Counted from the first letter of the stretch, positions 1 through 6,903 are shown. The stretch: DNA of 12,357 nucleotides from Bordetella parapertussis (GCA_945872285.1 CAMBZR010000087.1:1-12357); one strand, 5' to 3'. Notes: generated by a model from the letters alone, not told the origin. Translations and numbers: made by a program.

Positions 1-216
1 AAGGTAGGCCAAGCTCTTGGGATCAATAAACACTTTGACACCAAAGCTTTCAAAGACCTGATCTTCTGAGGCGGGTTCATCCACGTACTCAAGCTTGTAA
101 GCCATACCCGAACAACCCGTGGTGCGAACGCCTAAACGCAAGCCGATCCCGCCGCCGCGTTTTTGCAGATATTTGCCGATATGGTCGGCGGCCTGAACAG
201 TCAGTGTGACAGCCAT
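1..216 (-). CDS. iscA: IscA, A-type iron-sulfur carrier protein (3' end cut by window edge)
   Basis: Seen: the first 72 residues of an A-type carrier, from ATG at 216 to the left edge. The conserved motif [12 protein letters not shown] carries the first cluster-binding cysteine (C35). The C-terminal Cys-Gly-Cys pair, expected around residues 99-101 in a family protein of about 107 residues, lies outside the window. The start is supported by an AAGGA-type ribosome-binding site inside the end of iscU; only 3 nt separate the iscU stop from this ATG, which suggests translational coupling. Known for the family: IscA binds iron or [2Fe-2S]/[4Fe-4S] clusters and passes them from the IscU scaffold to target proteins in the cytoplasm. 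Position directly after iscU in an iscRSUA order favours IscA over the paralogues ErpA and SufA. Genes hscB, hscA and fdx would be expected further left, but this is inference. Confidence 0.95.
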   Translation of the reverse strand, partial: MAVTLTVQAADHIGKYLQKRGGGIGLRLGVRTTGCSGMAYKLEYVDEPASEDQVFESFGVKVFIDPKSLAYL

Positions 217-219
217 GGC

Positions 220-603
220 TTATCCTTGGTGTTTGTCTTTGTAGTCTTTAACCGCAGCTTTGATCGCGTCTTCAGCCAAAATCGAACAATGGATTTTGAC
301 AGGAGGCAAGGCAAGCTCTTGTGCAATTTGAGTATTGCGAATGGTCAACGCTTGGTCAAGCGTCTTACCCTTCACCCACTCGGTTACCAGCGAGCTTGAA
401 GCGATCGCAGAACCACAACCGTAGGTTTTAAACCGCGCATCTTCGATAATGCCGTCGGCGTTGACACGAATCTGCAGTTTCATCACGTCGCCACAGGCTG
501 GCGCACCCACCATGCCTGTGCCAACCTGATCGTCGCCCTTGTCAAAGGTGCCGACGTTGCGGGGGTTTTCGTAATGATCCAGTACTTTTTCGCTATATGC
601 CAT
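220..603 (-). CDS. iscU: IscU, iron-sulfur cluster assembly scaffold
   Basis: A complete 127-residue protein of normal family length. IscU is the cytoplasmic scaffold on which sulfur from IscS and iron are assembled into a [2Fe-2S] cluster before hand-over to carriers with help from HscA/HscB. The three cluster ligands are visible as C37 (in APACGD, with D39), C63 (in YGCGSAIAS) and C106 (in KIHCSIL, with H105). The LPPVK motif at 99-103 is the known binding site for the HscA chaperone and distinguishes IscU from SufU or NifU-type scaffolds. The start ATG at 603 has a GGAG ribosome-binding site about 7 nt upstream. The gene sits 22 nt after iscS and 3 nt before iscA on the same strand, so it is part of the isc operon. 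No key residue is missing. Confidence 0.98.
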   Translation of the reverse strand: MAYSEKVLDHYENPRNVGTFDKGDDQVGTGMVGAPACGDVMKLQIRVNADGIIEDARFKTYGCGSAIASSSLVTEWVKGKTLDQALTIRNTQIAQELALPPVKIHCSILAEDAIKAAVKDYKDKHQG

Positions 604-625
604 GAGTGTTCTCCAACCTATACGT

Positions 626-1837
626 TTAGTGGGCGGCCCACTGAACCGAATTCAAATCAATACCGTCTTTGGCCATTTCCCAAAGTGGCGACATGTCGCG
701 CAACTTACCTACGCGTGCTTTGAGCAACTCAACGGCAAAGTCAATTTCTTTTTCGGTGGTAAAGCGACCGATGGTAAAGCGAATTGAACTATGCGCTAAC
801 TCGTCGTTACGCCCCAGGGCGCGCAACACATAAGACGGTTCAAGACTGGCTGACGTGCAGGCAGAACCACTTGATACCGCGAGTTCTTTAATCGCCATGA
901 TCAGGGATTCGCCCTCAACATAGTTAAAGCTCACGTTCAGGTTGTGCGGCACGCGTTGTTCAATGTCACCGTTGAGGTAGACCTCTTCAATTTGCGACAA
1001 ACCAGCCCAAAGCCGATCACGCAGCATGCGCACGCGCTCGTTTTCAGTACCCATTTCGGCTTGTGCCAAGGCAAAGCATTCGCCCATGCCCACGATTTGG
1101 TGCGTGGCGAGTGTGCCCGAACGAAAACCACGCTCGTGACCACCGCCGTGCATTTGTGCCTCGATGCGAATACGCGGCTTACGACGCACGTAAAGCGCCC
1201 CAATGCCTTTTGGGCCATAGGTTTTGTGTGCGCAAAACGACATCAAATCGACTTTAAGCGTTTGCAGGTCAATATTGACCTTGCCCGTTGCCTGGGCAGC
1301 GTCAACGTGGAAAATGATGTTCTTTTCGCGGCAGATTTCGCCAAGTGTTGCAATGGGTTGAATCACGCCAATTTCGTTATTCACAAACATCACAGACACC
1401 AACACGGTGTCGGGGCGGATGGCTGCTTTAAAGGCATCGAGATTAATCAAACCGTCTTCTTGGACGTCAAGGTAAGTGACCTCAAAGCCTTGGCGCTCGA
1501 GTTCACGACAGGGATCGAGCACAGCTTTATGTTCGGTTTTGATGGTGATGATGTGCTTGCCGCGCTCAGCGTAAAAGCCAGCAGCACCCTTAATTGCCAG
1601 GTTATTTGATTCAGTCGCGCCAGAAGTCCAGACAATTTCACGTGGATCGGCATTGACCAACGAGGCCACTTGATCGCGTGCGCGCTCGACGGCCTCTTCT
1701 GCCTCCCAGCCGTAGGCGTGGCTGCGCGATGCCGGATTACCCGCGTGCTCGTAGAGCCAAGGAATCATCTTATCGACCACCTTGGGATCAACAGGGGTGG
1801 TGGCCGAATAGTCTAAATAAATCGGTAATGAGGACAT
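626..1837 (-). CDS. iscS: IscS, cysteine desulfurase
   Basis: A complete 403-residue class V aminotransferase-fold enzyme, essentially the length of E. coli IscS (404). It is PLP-dependent, converts L-cysteine to alanine, and carries the sulfur as a persulfide for Fe-S clusters, tRNA thiolation and other acceptors. Visible landmarks: N-terminal [15 protein letters not shown]104 of TEHKAV (stacks on PLP), D179 and Q182 of [10 protein letters not shown], the Schiff-base lysine K205 in [11 protein letters not shown], and the catalytic persulfide cysteine C327 in [14 protein letters not shown]. The long mobile loop around C327 marks the IscS/NifS type rather than SufS. The C-terminus ([16 protein letters not shown]) is the family tail that contacts IscU. 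The start at 1837 has an AGGAG site 7 nt upstream that overlaps the TAG stop of iscR, suggesting coupling. Confidence 0.98.
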   Translation of the reverse strand: MSSLPIYLDYSATTPVDPKVVDKMIPWLYEHAGNPASRSHAYGWEAEEAVERARDQVASLVNADPREIVWTSGATESNNLAIKGAAGFYAERGKHIITIKTEHKAVLDPCRELERQGFEVTYLDVQEDGLINLDAFKAAIRPDTVLVSVMFVNNEIGVIQPIATLGEICREKNIIFHVDAAQATGKVNIDLQTLKVDLMSFCAHKTYGPKGIGALYVRRKPRIRIEAQMHGGGHERGFRSGTLATHQIVGMGECFALAQAEMGTENERVRMLRDRLWAGLSQIEEVYLNGDIEQRVPHNLNVSFNYVEGESLIMAIKELAVSSGSACTSASLEPSYVLRALGRNDELAHSSIRFTIGRFTTEKEIDFAVELLKARVGKLRDMSPLWEMAKDGIDLNSVQWAAH

Positions 1838-1846
1838 TGAGAGCTC

Positions 1847-2368
1847 CTAGGCGTTTGCAGCAGCAGGCTGTTTAATCGTTGGCGGTGTATTGACCATATT
1901 GACACGTACGCCAGCACCACTGGCCTGACTTGCCTCTTGGATTTGGCGCAAACGCTGTTGGTCAACCAAGTCCTGTAACGCAACTGAATCAAGAAAATCA
2001 ACCATCTTCCGGTTAAGGGTTGACCAGAGTTCATGGGTCATACAGATGCCTTGCTTGCCATCTGTACCGGTAGCACAGTCAGTTTTACCCGCACAGCTGG
2101 TGGCGTCGATGGGTTCATCAACGGCGAAAATAATGTCAGCCACAGTAATCGTGCGCGCCAGACGCGCTAAGGTATAGCCGCCGCCGGGGCCGCGCACGCT
2201 TTCAACCAACTCGTGACGACGCAACTTGCCAAACAGCTGCTCAAGATAAGACAGAGAAATATTTTGTCGCTGACTGATCGCCGATAAAGTCACTGGCCCG
2301 CTTTGCTGACGCAAAGCTAGGTCAATCATGGCGGTAACAGCAAAACGCCCTTTGGTGGTAAGTCGCAT
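1847..2368 (-). CDS. iscR: IscR, Rrf2-family [2Fe-2S] transcriptional regulator of the isc operon
   Basis: A complete 173-residue Rrf2-family regulator. The N-terminal winged helix-turn-helix (about residues 1-80; MRLTTKGRFAVTAMIDLAL, then YLEQLFGKLRRHELVESVRG) binds DNA. The cluster site follows with C92, C98, C109 and H112 in the pattern SCAGKTDC...GICMTHELW. In E. coli IscR the third cysteine is C104 and the histidine H107, so this protein has 5 extra residues between the second and third cysteines; all four ligands remain. Known for the family: holo-IscR represses its own operon at type-1 sites, and apo-IscR acts on type-2 sites such as suf. The start ATG at 2368 has an AAAGGA ribosome-binding site 8 nt away. 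It is the first gene of iscRSUA, with two type-1 operator candidates upstream, consistent with autorepression. The C-terminal tail (about 135-173) looks poorly conserved. Confidence 0.97.
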   Translation of the reverse strand: MRLTTKGRFAVTAMIDLALRQQSGPVTLSAISQRQNISLSYLEQLFGKLRRHELVESVRGPGGGYTLARLARTITVADIIFAVDEPIDATSCAGKTDCATGTDGKQGICMTHELWSTLNRKMVDFLDSVALQDLVDQQRLRQIQEASQASGAGVRVNMVNTPPTIKQPAAANA

Positions 2369-2409
2369 GACAGAGTCCTTTTAACGAAATGGCTACACAA
2401 CGCAACCAC

Positions 2410-2434
2410 TTACCCGACTAAACTACTCAAGTAT
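2410..2434 (-). promoter_or_regulatory. IscR type-1 operator candidate, promoter-proximal
   Basis: On the minus strand this 25-bp element matches the E. coli type-1 IscR consensus (ATASYYGACTR, WWW, YAGTCRRSTAT) at 22 of 25 positions by my hand alignment; the right half reads TAGTCGGGTAA. It overlaps the predicted -10 box of iscR and covers the likely transcription start, where binding would block RNA polymerase. Holo-IscR autorepression is established in E. coli; its use here is inferred. Confidence 0.8.
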
Positions 2435-2459
2435 ACACAATTCTTGACTGTTTTGCTAA
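2430..2459 (-). promoter_or_regulatory. Predicted sigma70 promoter of iscRSUA
   Basis: Minus strand: -10 TATACT at 2430-2435 (5 of 6 to consensus) and a weak -35 TTAGCA at 2454-2459, spacer 18 bp. The two IscR boxes overlap both elements. The leader to the iscR start would be about 55 nt. The -35 choice is uncertain. Confidence 0.55.
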
Positions 2460-2464
2460 GGTAT
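2440..2464 (-). promoter_or_regulatory. IscR type-1 operator candidate, promoter-distal
   Basis: A second 25-bp match to the type-1 IscR consensus, 21 of 25 positions by hand alignment, with right half CAGTCAAGAAT and weaker left half. It lies exactly 30 bp (about three helical turns) upstream of the first box in the same orientation and covers the predicted -35 region. Two adjacent sites also occur at the E. coli iscR promoter. Confidence 0.65.
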
Positions 2465-2502
2465 AGCCCTAAAGACCTTAAGGCCATCACAACTCAGTGC
2501 GG

Positions 2503-2532
2503 AAAAAAAACCGCGCCTCGCACGGTTTTTTT
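2503..2532 (-). terminator. Intrinsic terminator of the protein tyrosine phosphatase gene
   Basis: As minus-strand RNA, the core stem CCGUGC / GCGCGG (one G-U pair) with loop GAG is flanked by an A-run and followed by seven to eight U. On the plus strand the same position would be a C-A mismatch, so the hairpin is better in the minus direction. It lies about 40 nt after the phosphatase stop and just upstream of the iscR control region, so it insulates iscR from read-through. Confidence 0.85.
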
Positions 2533-2546
2533 GACTTTTAACCCGC

Positions 2547-2563
2547 CGCACCTGAGCGGTGCG
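2547..2563 (-). repeat. Small perfect inverted repeat after the phosphatase stop codon
   Basis: Arms CGCACC and GGTGCG with a 5-nt loop, starting 7 nt past the stop codon at 2571. It has no U-run of its own and probably acts with the following terminator as a 3'-end stabilising or accessory hairpin. Function is inferred only. Confidence 0.5.
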
Positions 2564-2570
2564 TCAGAAG

Positions 2571-3062
2571 TTAGGCAGCCTGGTATTGGGTTGCGCGTTT
2601 GCGCACCAGTTCGAGCACGCCTTGGCAAGAATCCTCAAGATAATCAAGCACTTTACCAAAGCCCTCTGGGCCACCGTAGTAAGGATCTGGGACCGTTGCT
2701 TCTTCGAATTCGTTAGCAAAACGCATCAATAACATCAATTTATGTTGATGCAATTTAGGGCACTGTTGCTGCATGGCAGACAGGTTTTCCCAGTCCATTG
2801 CCAAAATCAGGTCGTATTCGCGGTAATCTTCAACCGTCACCTGACGTGCAACGTGTTCAGTGATGTCGTAGCCTCGCTTGCGTGAAGCAGCAAGTGCGCG
2901 AGGGTCTGCACCCTCACCAAGGTGAAAGTTATGGGTGCCGGCAGAATCAATGCCCACGACCTCAGCGAGGCCGGCTTCTTTGATTAGGTGGCGGAAAACG
3001 CCTTCAGCACTGGGAGAGCGGCAAATGTTACCCGTGCATACGAAAAGAACTTTTGTCATCAT
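2571..3062 (-). CDS. Low-molecular-weight protein tyrosine phosphatase
   Basis: A complete 163-residue cytoplasmic phosphatase of normal family length. The active-site P-loop C9-TGNIC-R15-S16 fits the CX5R signature near the N-terminus, and the general-acid motif D126-P-Y-Y is present (VPDPYYGG), as typical for the LMW-PTP family. It would hydrolyse phosphotyrosine or related phosphomonoesters by a cysteinyl-phosphate intermediate. The arsenate reductase relatives use a different cysteine set and lack the DPYY acid, so a phosphatase is favoured. There are two adjacent ATG codons (3062 and 3059) and no clear Shine-Dalgarno before either, so the true start may be the second. No tyrosine kinase or exopolysaccharide gene is nearby to indicate a substrate. 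The gene forms its own unit between uvrB and the isc operon, with a strong terminator behind it. Confidence 0.93.
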   Translation of the reverse strand: MMTKVLFVCTGNICRSPSAEGVFRHLIKEAGLAEVVGIDSAGTHNFHLGEGADPRALAASRKRGYDITEHVARQVTVEDYREYDLILAMDWENLSAMQQQCPKLHQHKLMLLMRFANEFEEATVPDPYYGGPEGFGKVLDYLEDSCQGVLELVRKRATQYQAA

Positions 3063-3136
3063 GGTGCATATTGTGCGGGAAAACCCCTAACATGTCTAGA
3101 TATTTTTCACATCGATGACAGTGGTGTTTGCAACCC

Positions 3137-3166
3137 ATAATCTTAATTTTTATTATTTAATTTCAA
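3137..3166 (-). promoter_or_regulatory. Possible promoter of the phosphatase gene
   Basis: Minus strand: -35 TTGAAA at 3161-3166 and -10 GATTAT at 3137-3142, spacer 18 bp. The surrounding region is very AT-rich, so chance matches are likely. The leader would be about 70 nt. Confidence 0.3.
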
Positions 3167-3213
3167 ACACTTACGATAAATCCTAAAGATACGACTCAGT
3201 CCATATAGTGAAA

Positions 3214-3241
3214 AAATCCTTTTTTAAAGAAAAAAAGATTT
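3214..3241 (-). terminator. AT-rich inverted repeat, possible uvrB terminator
   Basis: Two 12-nt arms (left starts AAATCC, right ends AGATTT) pair at 11 positions, and the twelfth is G-U in minus-strand RNA, with a 4-nt loop. On the minus strand it is followed by a short U-run. It lies about 60 nt past the uvrB stop. The stem is nearly all A-U, so it would be weak as a classic terminator; a DNA-structure or regulatory role is possible. The remainder of the 3063-3297 gap holds no recognisable gene. Confidence 0.45.
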
Positions 3242-3297
3242 AAAACCCCTGCTAAACCTGTCAGTTGATGCACCAACAAAAATATTTCTTAGTCTGA

Positions 3298-5463
3298 TTA
3301 CGCACCAGAAAGCAACACTCGGTCTTTTAGCACCTTTAAAGCGTCGCGCGCGGCCGCCGCCTGTTCAAATTCAAGGTTACGGGCGTGATCCAACATCAGT
3401 TTTTCAAGCCGCCTGAACTCTTTTGCCAACGCTTTTTCGTCGGTAAGCAGCGCATAAGAGGTCAAATCTTCGGGCTGTTCTCTGAACGCTGGCGCCACAA
3501 TGCCATCGATCAGTTCACGCACCGCTTTGCGCACGCTGCGTGGCTCGATTCCGTGTTCGAGGTTAAACGCCAGTTGCTTATTGCGACGCCTTTCGGTCTC
3601 GCCCATGGCGCGCTTCATTGAGTCAGTCACGCGATCGGCATACAAAATGGCACGACCATTCAAGTTACGGGCGGCACGCCCGATTGTTTGAATCAAGCTG
3701 CGATCCGAGCGTAAGAAGCCTTCTTTGTCGGCGTCGAGAATCGCCACTAATGATACTTCAGGGATATCGAGCCCCTCGCGCAACAAGTTAATACCGACCA
3801 GCACGTCGAACACACCCAGACGCAAATCACGAATAATTTCCACTCGCTCGACCGTGTCGATATCTGAATGCAAGTAGCGCACGCGCTGACCACTTTCAGA
3901 TAAGTAGTCGGTCAAATCCTCAGCCATGCGCTTGGTCAGGGTCGTCACCAGCACACGCTCTTGCACAGCAGTACGCAATTTAATTTCGCCCAACAAGTCG
4001 TCAACCTGTGTGCGGGCTGGGCGAACCTCGACGATAGGATCCACCAAACCGGTTGGTCGCACCACTTGTTCAACCACGTGGTCAGAATGGGCCTGTTCGT
4101 AATTGCCTGGTGTGGCAGATACGAACACGCACTGACGCATGCGGGTTTCAAACTCTTCCATTTTTAAAGGACGATTATCCATCGCCGAAGGCAAACGAAA
4201 ACCATAATTCACGAGCGTTTCTTTGCGAGCCCGATCCCCACGATACATGCCACCTAACTGCCCGATCGTGACATGACTTTCGTCGATAAACATTAACGCA
4301 TCGCGCGGCAGGTAATCAATCATCGTGGGCGGCGGGTCGCCCGGCGCAGCACCAGACAAGTGTCGCGAATAGTTTTCGATACCTTTACAAAAACCAAGTT
4401 CAGAGAGCATCTCAAGATCAAACCGAGTGCGCTGCTCAATGCGTTGCGCTTCGACCAGGTGACCAGAATCAACGAATTGTTTGACGCGTTCGCGCAGCTC
4501 TTGCTTAATCGTCTCGATCGCGCGCAACACCGTGTCGCGTGGCGTGACGTAATGCGAACCCGGATACACGGTAAAACGCGGAACCTTCTGACGCACCTTA
4601 CCAGTCAAGGGGTCGAATAATTCTAGGCTTTCAACTTCGTCATCAAACAGCGTCAAGCGCACCGCAAGCTCGGCGCTTTCGGCCGGAAAAATATCGATAG
4701 TTTCACCGCGCGCACGAAAGGTGCCGCGCGTAAACTCAAGATCGTTACGCTCGTACTGCATGGCGACTAAGCGCTCGAGGATTTCGCGCCGGGCAATACG
4801 ATCGCCGGTTCGTAAAATCAATACCATGGCGTGATAATCCGCGGGGTTACCAATCCCGTAAATGCAAGACACTGTGCCAACGATGATGGTGTCGCGCCGC
4901 TCGAGCAAACTTTTGGTGGCCGACAAGCGCATCTGTTCAATATGCTCGTTGATCGAGGAATCTTTTTCGATGAACAAATCGCGGGTTGGTACGTACGCTT
5001 CGGGCTGGTAATAGTCGTAATACGATACAAAATACTCAACCGCGTTTTTCGGAAAAAACTCACGCATCTCGGCATACAGCTGCGCGGCCAGCGTTTTGTT
5101 GGGGGCCAATACCAGTGCAGGCCTACCCAGGCGCGCAATCATATTCGCCATCGTGAACGTTTTGCCCGAGCCCGTCACACCCAGCAGTGTTTGCGACATC
5201 AAACCGTCGCACACACCCTGCTCAAGCAAATCAATCGCGCGGGGCTGATCACCGCCAGGGGGATAGGGTTGGTACAGGTGAAAGGGGCTATCGGGATAAT
5301 CGATGAACCGCCCCTTCTCGTTGCCGGTTGAGATGGCTGCGTTGTAGATGGTATCGACTGGTTCGGGCACGTAGGGGATAGCCTGCGGAATGTCCACAGC
5401 CTGTCCTGGCTGTTGTTCTGGCAGCGATTGCTCGATCGGTTTTTTGCTCTTGCGGGTGGCCAT
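3298..5463 (-). CDS. uvrB: UvrB, excinuclease ABC subunit B
   Basis: A complete 721-residue UvrB, the damage-verification helicase of nucleotide excision repair, which is loaded by UvrA and recruits UvrC. Visible: Walker A GVTGSGKT (95-102); the damage-probing beta-hairpin [16 protein letters not shown] (144-159); helicase motif DESH (394-397); motif [11 protein letters not shown] (592-600); and the C-terminal UVR motif (about 676-711), which contacts UvrC. The first 50 or so residues before [19 protein letters not shown] are a low-conservation Pro/Gln-rich extension that makes it longer than E. coli UvrB (673). The ATG at 5463 is kept because no other Met occurs before the conserved core and the predicted promoter lies just upstream, although no clear Shine-Dalgarno is visible. 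It is divergent from the aminotransferase gene. I see no canonical SOS box in its promoter region. Confidence 0.98.
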   Translation of the reverse strand: MATRKSKKPIEQSLPEQQPGQAVDIPQAIPYVPEPVDTIYNAAISTGNEKGRFIDYPDSPFHLYQPYPPGGDQPRAIDLLEQGVCDGLMSQTLLGVTGSGKTFTMANMIARLGRPALVLAPNKTLAAQLYAEMREFFPKNAVEYFVSYYDYYQPEAYVPTRDLFIEKDSSINEHIEQMRLSATKSLLERRDTIIVGTVSCIYGIGNPADYHAMVLILRTGDRIARREILERLVAMQYERNDLEFTRGTFRARGETIDIFPAESAELAVRLTLFDDEVESLELFDPLTGKVRQKVPRFTVYPGSHYVTPRDTVLRAIETIKQELRERVKQFVDSGHLVEAQRIEQRTRFDLEMLSELGFCKGIENYSRHLSGAAPGDPPPTMIDYLPRDALMFIDESHVTIGQLGGMYRGDRARKETLVNYGFRLPSAMDNRPLKMEEFETRMRQCVFVSATPGNYEQAHSDHVVEQVVRPTGLVDPIVEVRPARTQVDDLLGEIKLRTAVQERVLVTTLTKRMAEDLTDYLSESGQRVRYLHSDIDTVERVEIIRDLRLGVFDVLVGINLLREGLDIPEVSLVAILDADKEGFLRSDRSLIQTIGRAARNLNGRAILYADRVTDSMKRAMGETERRRNKQLAFNLEHGIEPRSVRKAVRELIDGIVAPAFREQPEDLTSYALLTDEKALAKEFRRLEKLMLDHARNLEFEQAAAARDALKVLKDRVLLSGA

Positions 5464-5483
5464 GCTAGACTTATTCGAGAACC

Positions 5484-5498
5484 CCCTCAGGCTGAGGG
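5484..5498. promoter_or_regulatory. Perfect palindrome in the uvrB leader
   Basis: CCCTCAG and CTGAGGG flank a single central base. It lies 20 nt upstream of the uvrB ATG and just downstream of the predicted -10 box, so it would sit at the very 5' end of the uvrB mRNA. It could be a 5' stem-loop (stem CCCTCA, 3-nt loop) or a protein operator over the start site. Confidence 0.55.
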
Positions 5499-5507
5499 CA
5501 ACCCGCC

Positions 5508-5536
5508 ATTATGTTCTGTGAAAATGCGTACGTCTA
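5508..5536 (-). promoter_or_regulatory. Predicted sigma70 promoter of uvrB
   Basis: Minus strand: -10 CATAAT (5508-5513, 5 of 6) and -35 TAGACG (5531-5536, 4 of 6) with the optimal 17-bp spacer. The predicted leader is about 37 nt. The spacer contains an isolated ACAG half-site but no CTGT-N8-ACAG SOS box. Confidence 0.5.
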
Positions 5537-5578
5537 CCCCAACCTTGTCACTCTTACTTCTTGCACACTAAAACCCTC

Positions 5579-6787
5579 ATGAGCACCCTCTTTCAAGCCG
5601 TTGAACTTGCCCCCCGCGATCCAATCCTGGGCTTAAACGAACAATTTAATGCCGATACCCGCACAACCAAAGTCAATTTGGGTGTAGGTGTTTATTACGA
5701 CGACAACGGCAAAATCCCCCTGCTCAAGGCCGTACGCACCGCTGAGGTGGCACGCGTTGAGGCGGCCGCTGCACACGGCTACTTACCGATCGAAGGGATC
5801 GCGAGCTACAACAAAGGTGCGCAAGAGCTGGTGCTGGGCAAAAACTCGGCGCTGATCGCCGCTGGCCGCGTCTTAACCATGCAAGCCTTGGGCGGCACCG
5901 GTGCACTCAAAATTGGTGCCGACTTCATCAAGCAATTGGTACCCAACGCCAAGGTCGCAATCAGTGACCCAAGCTGGGAAAACCACCGGGCGCTCTTTGA
6001 GCGTGCTGGCTTTGAAGTGGTGACCTATCCCTACTACGATGCAAAGATACACGGGCTCAATTTTGAAGGCATGCTCGCGGGTCTAAAAGCGCTGCCAGCT
6101 AAAAGCGTGGCGGTTTTGCACGCCTGCTGCCACAACCCAACCGGTGTGGATCTGACAGCCGAGCAATGGCAGGCCGTTGCACAAGTCGTTCAAGCCGGCG
6201 AACTCATTCCCTTCTTAGACATCGCCTACCAAGGGTTTGGCGATGGCCTAGAGCAAGACGCCTCGGCCGTACGCATCTTTGCCGCTCTGGATATAACGAT
6301 GTTCATCAGTTCGTCGTTTTCAAAGTCCTTTTCACTTTATGGCGAACGCGTTGGCGCTTTGACCATTGTCACAGGCAGCCAAGACGAGGCCAATCGCGTG
6401 CTCAGCCAGGTCAAACGCGTGATTCGTACCAACTATTCAAATCCACCGACACATGGGGGTACGATCGTGTCCACCGTGTTAAAGACGCCCGAGCTTTTTG
6501 CCCTTTGGGATCAAGAGCTTGCCGGCATGCGCGACCGGATCCGCCTGATGCGCCGCCAGATTGTCGAAAAACTGGCACAGTACGGCGCCATGCAAGACTT
6601 CAATTTTGTGATGAAGCAGCGCGGCATGTTCTCGTTCTCGGGGATGACTGCGCCTCAGGTCGAGCGCTTGCGTACTGAACACGCCATCTACGCGGTCAGC
6701 AGTGGCCGAATTTGTGTGGCCGCGCTGAATAGCAAAAACATCGATGTGGTGGCAAAAGCCATGGCCGAGGTCATGAAAAACGCCTAA
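5579..6787 (+). CDS. Aspartate/aromatic amino acid aminotransferase (class I, PLP-dependent)
   Basis: A 402-residue class I aminotransferase of the AspC/TyrB subgroup, close to E. coli TyrB (397). It would transfer the amino group between aspartate or aromatic amino acids and 2-oxoglutarate, in tyrosine, phenylalanine or aspartate synthesis. Visible: W133 (DPSWENH), N186 of HNPTG, D214 (binds the PLP pyridine nitrogen), Y217, the Schiff-base lysine K249 in SSSFSKSFSLYGERVG, R283 in IRTNYSNPP (equivalent to the side-chain carboxylate arginine) and R377 in SSGRIC (alpha-carboxylate arginine). The start is taken as ATG 5579, because MSTLFQAVELAPRDPILGLN is the family N-terminus; a TTG at 5561 is in frame but adds unconserved residues. 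No clear Shine-Dalgarno is seen. Substrate range cannot be read from motifs, so tyrB and aspC are both possible names. No terminator is visible before lexA. Confidence 0.95.
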   Translation: MSTLFQAVELAPRDPILGLNEQFNADTRTTKVNLGVGVYYDDNGKIPLLKAVRTAEVARVEAAAAHGYLPIEGIASYNKGAQELVLGKNSALIAAGRVLTMQALGGTGALKIGADFIKQLVPNAKVAISDPSWENHRALFERAGFEVVTYPYYDAKIHGLNFEGMLAGLKALPAKSVAVLHACCHNPTGVDLTAEQWQAVAQVVQAGELIPFLDIAYQGFGDGLEQDASAVRIFAALDITMFISSSFSKSFSLYGERVGALTIVTGSQDEANRVLSQVKRVIRTNYSNPPTHGGTIVSTVLKTPELFALWDQELAGMRDRIRLMRRQIVEKLAQYGAMQDFNFVMKQRGMFSFSGMTAPQVERLRTEHAIYAVSSGRICVAALNSKNIDVVAKAMAEVMKNA

Positions 6788-6799
6788 AGAGTACCAACG

Positions 6800-6815
6800 C
6801 TGTCTTTATATACAG
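6800..6815. promoter_or_regulatory. LexA (SOS) box 1 upstream of lexA
   Basis: CTGTCTTTATATACAG is a perfect match to CTGT-N8-ACAG with an AT-rich core, as in gamma- and betaproteobacterial SOS boxes. It lies 12 nt past the aminotransferase stop and 88 nt before the lexA ATG. Confidence 0.93.
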
Positions 6816-6820
6816 ATAAA

Positions 6821-6848
6821 TTTGCACAATTGCCTTAAATCGTGCAAA
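6821..6848. promoter_or_regulatory. Inverted repeat between the two SOS boxes
   Basis: Perfect 7-bp arms TTTGCAC and GTGCAAA are separated by 14 bp. The dyad centre (6834.5) is within about 1 bp of the midpoint of the two SOS boxes. It overlaps a plausible -35 (TTGCAC, 6822-6827). It has no SOS-box motif and could be an operator for another factor, or chance. Confidence 0.4.
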
Positions 6849-6850
6849 AT
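6822..6850 (+). promoter_or_regulatory. Possible lexA promoter
   Basis: -35 TTGCAC (6822-6827) and -10 CAAAAT (6845-6850) with a 17-bp spacer, placing the start at about 6857 within SOS box 2. An alternative -10, TATAAA at 6861-6866, scores better but lacks a good -35. Confidence 0.4.
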
Positions 6851-6855
6851 AACAC

Positions 6856-6871
6856 CTGTATATAAAAACAG
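6856..6871. promoter_or_regulatory. LexA (SOS) box 2 upstream of lexA
   Basis: CTGTATATAAAAACAG is again a perfect CTGT-N8-ACAG box. It ends 32 nt before the lexA ATG and overlaps the predicted transcription start and a TATAAA sequence, so LexA bound here would repress directly. Two boxes at lexA, centres 56 bp apart, indicate autoregulation. Confidence 0.94.
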
Positions 6872-6903
6872 CTCGGCTTATCCAAGCCTAAAGGATGCTT
6901 TCC

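Noticed and set aside
944..1609. A 221-residue open frame opposite iscS
   Set aside because: It is antisense to a clearly conserved gene, has no recognisable domain, and its composition follows the codon pattern of iscS.
2062..2078. SOS-like CTGT...ACAG inside iscR
   Set aside because: The spacer is 9 bp instead of 8 and it lies in the middle of a coding sequence.
5561..5578. TTG start six codons upstream for the aminotransferase
   Set aside because: The family N-terminus begins at the ATG at 5579, and no ribosome-binding site supports the TTG.
6166..6678. A 170-residue frame inside the aminotransferase gene
   Set aside because: It is a +1 shadow with an Arg/His-rich, low-plausibility protein; the overlapping aminotransferase frame has all family residues.
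6895..6903. Upstream in-frame ATG for lexA
   Set aside because: It overlaps the AAGGA ribosome-binding site that is correctly spaced for the ATG at 6904.
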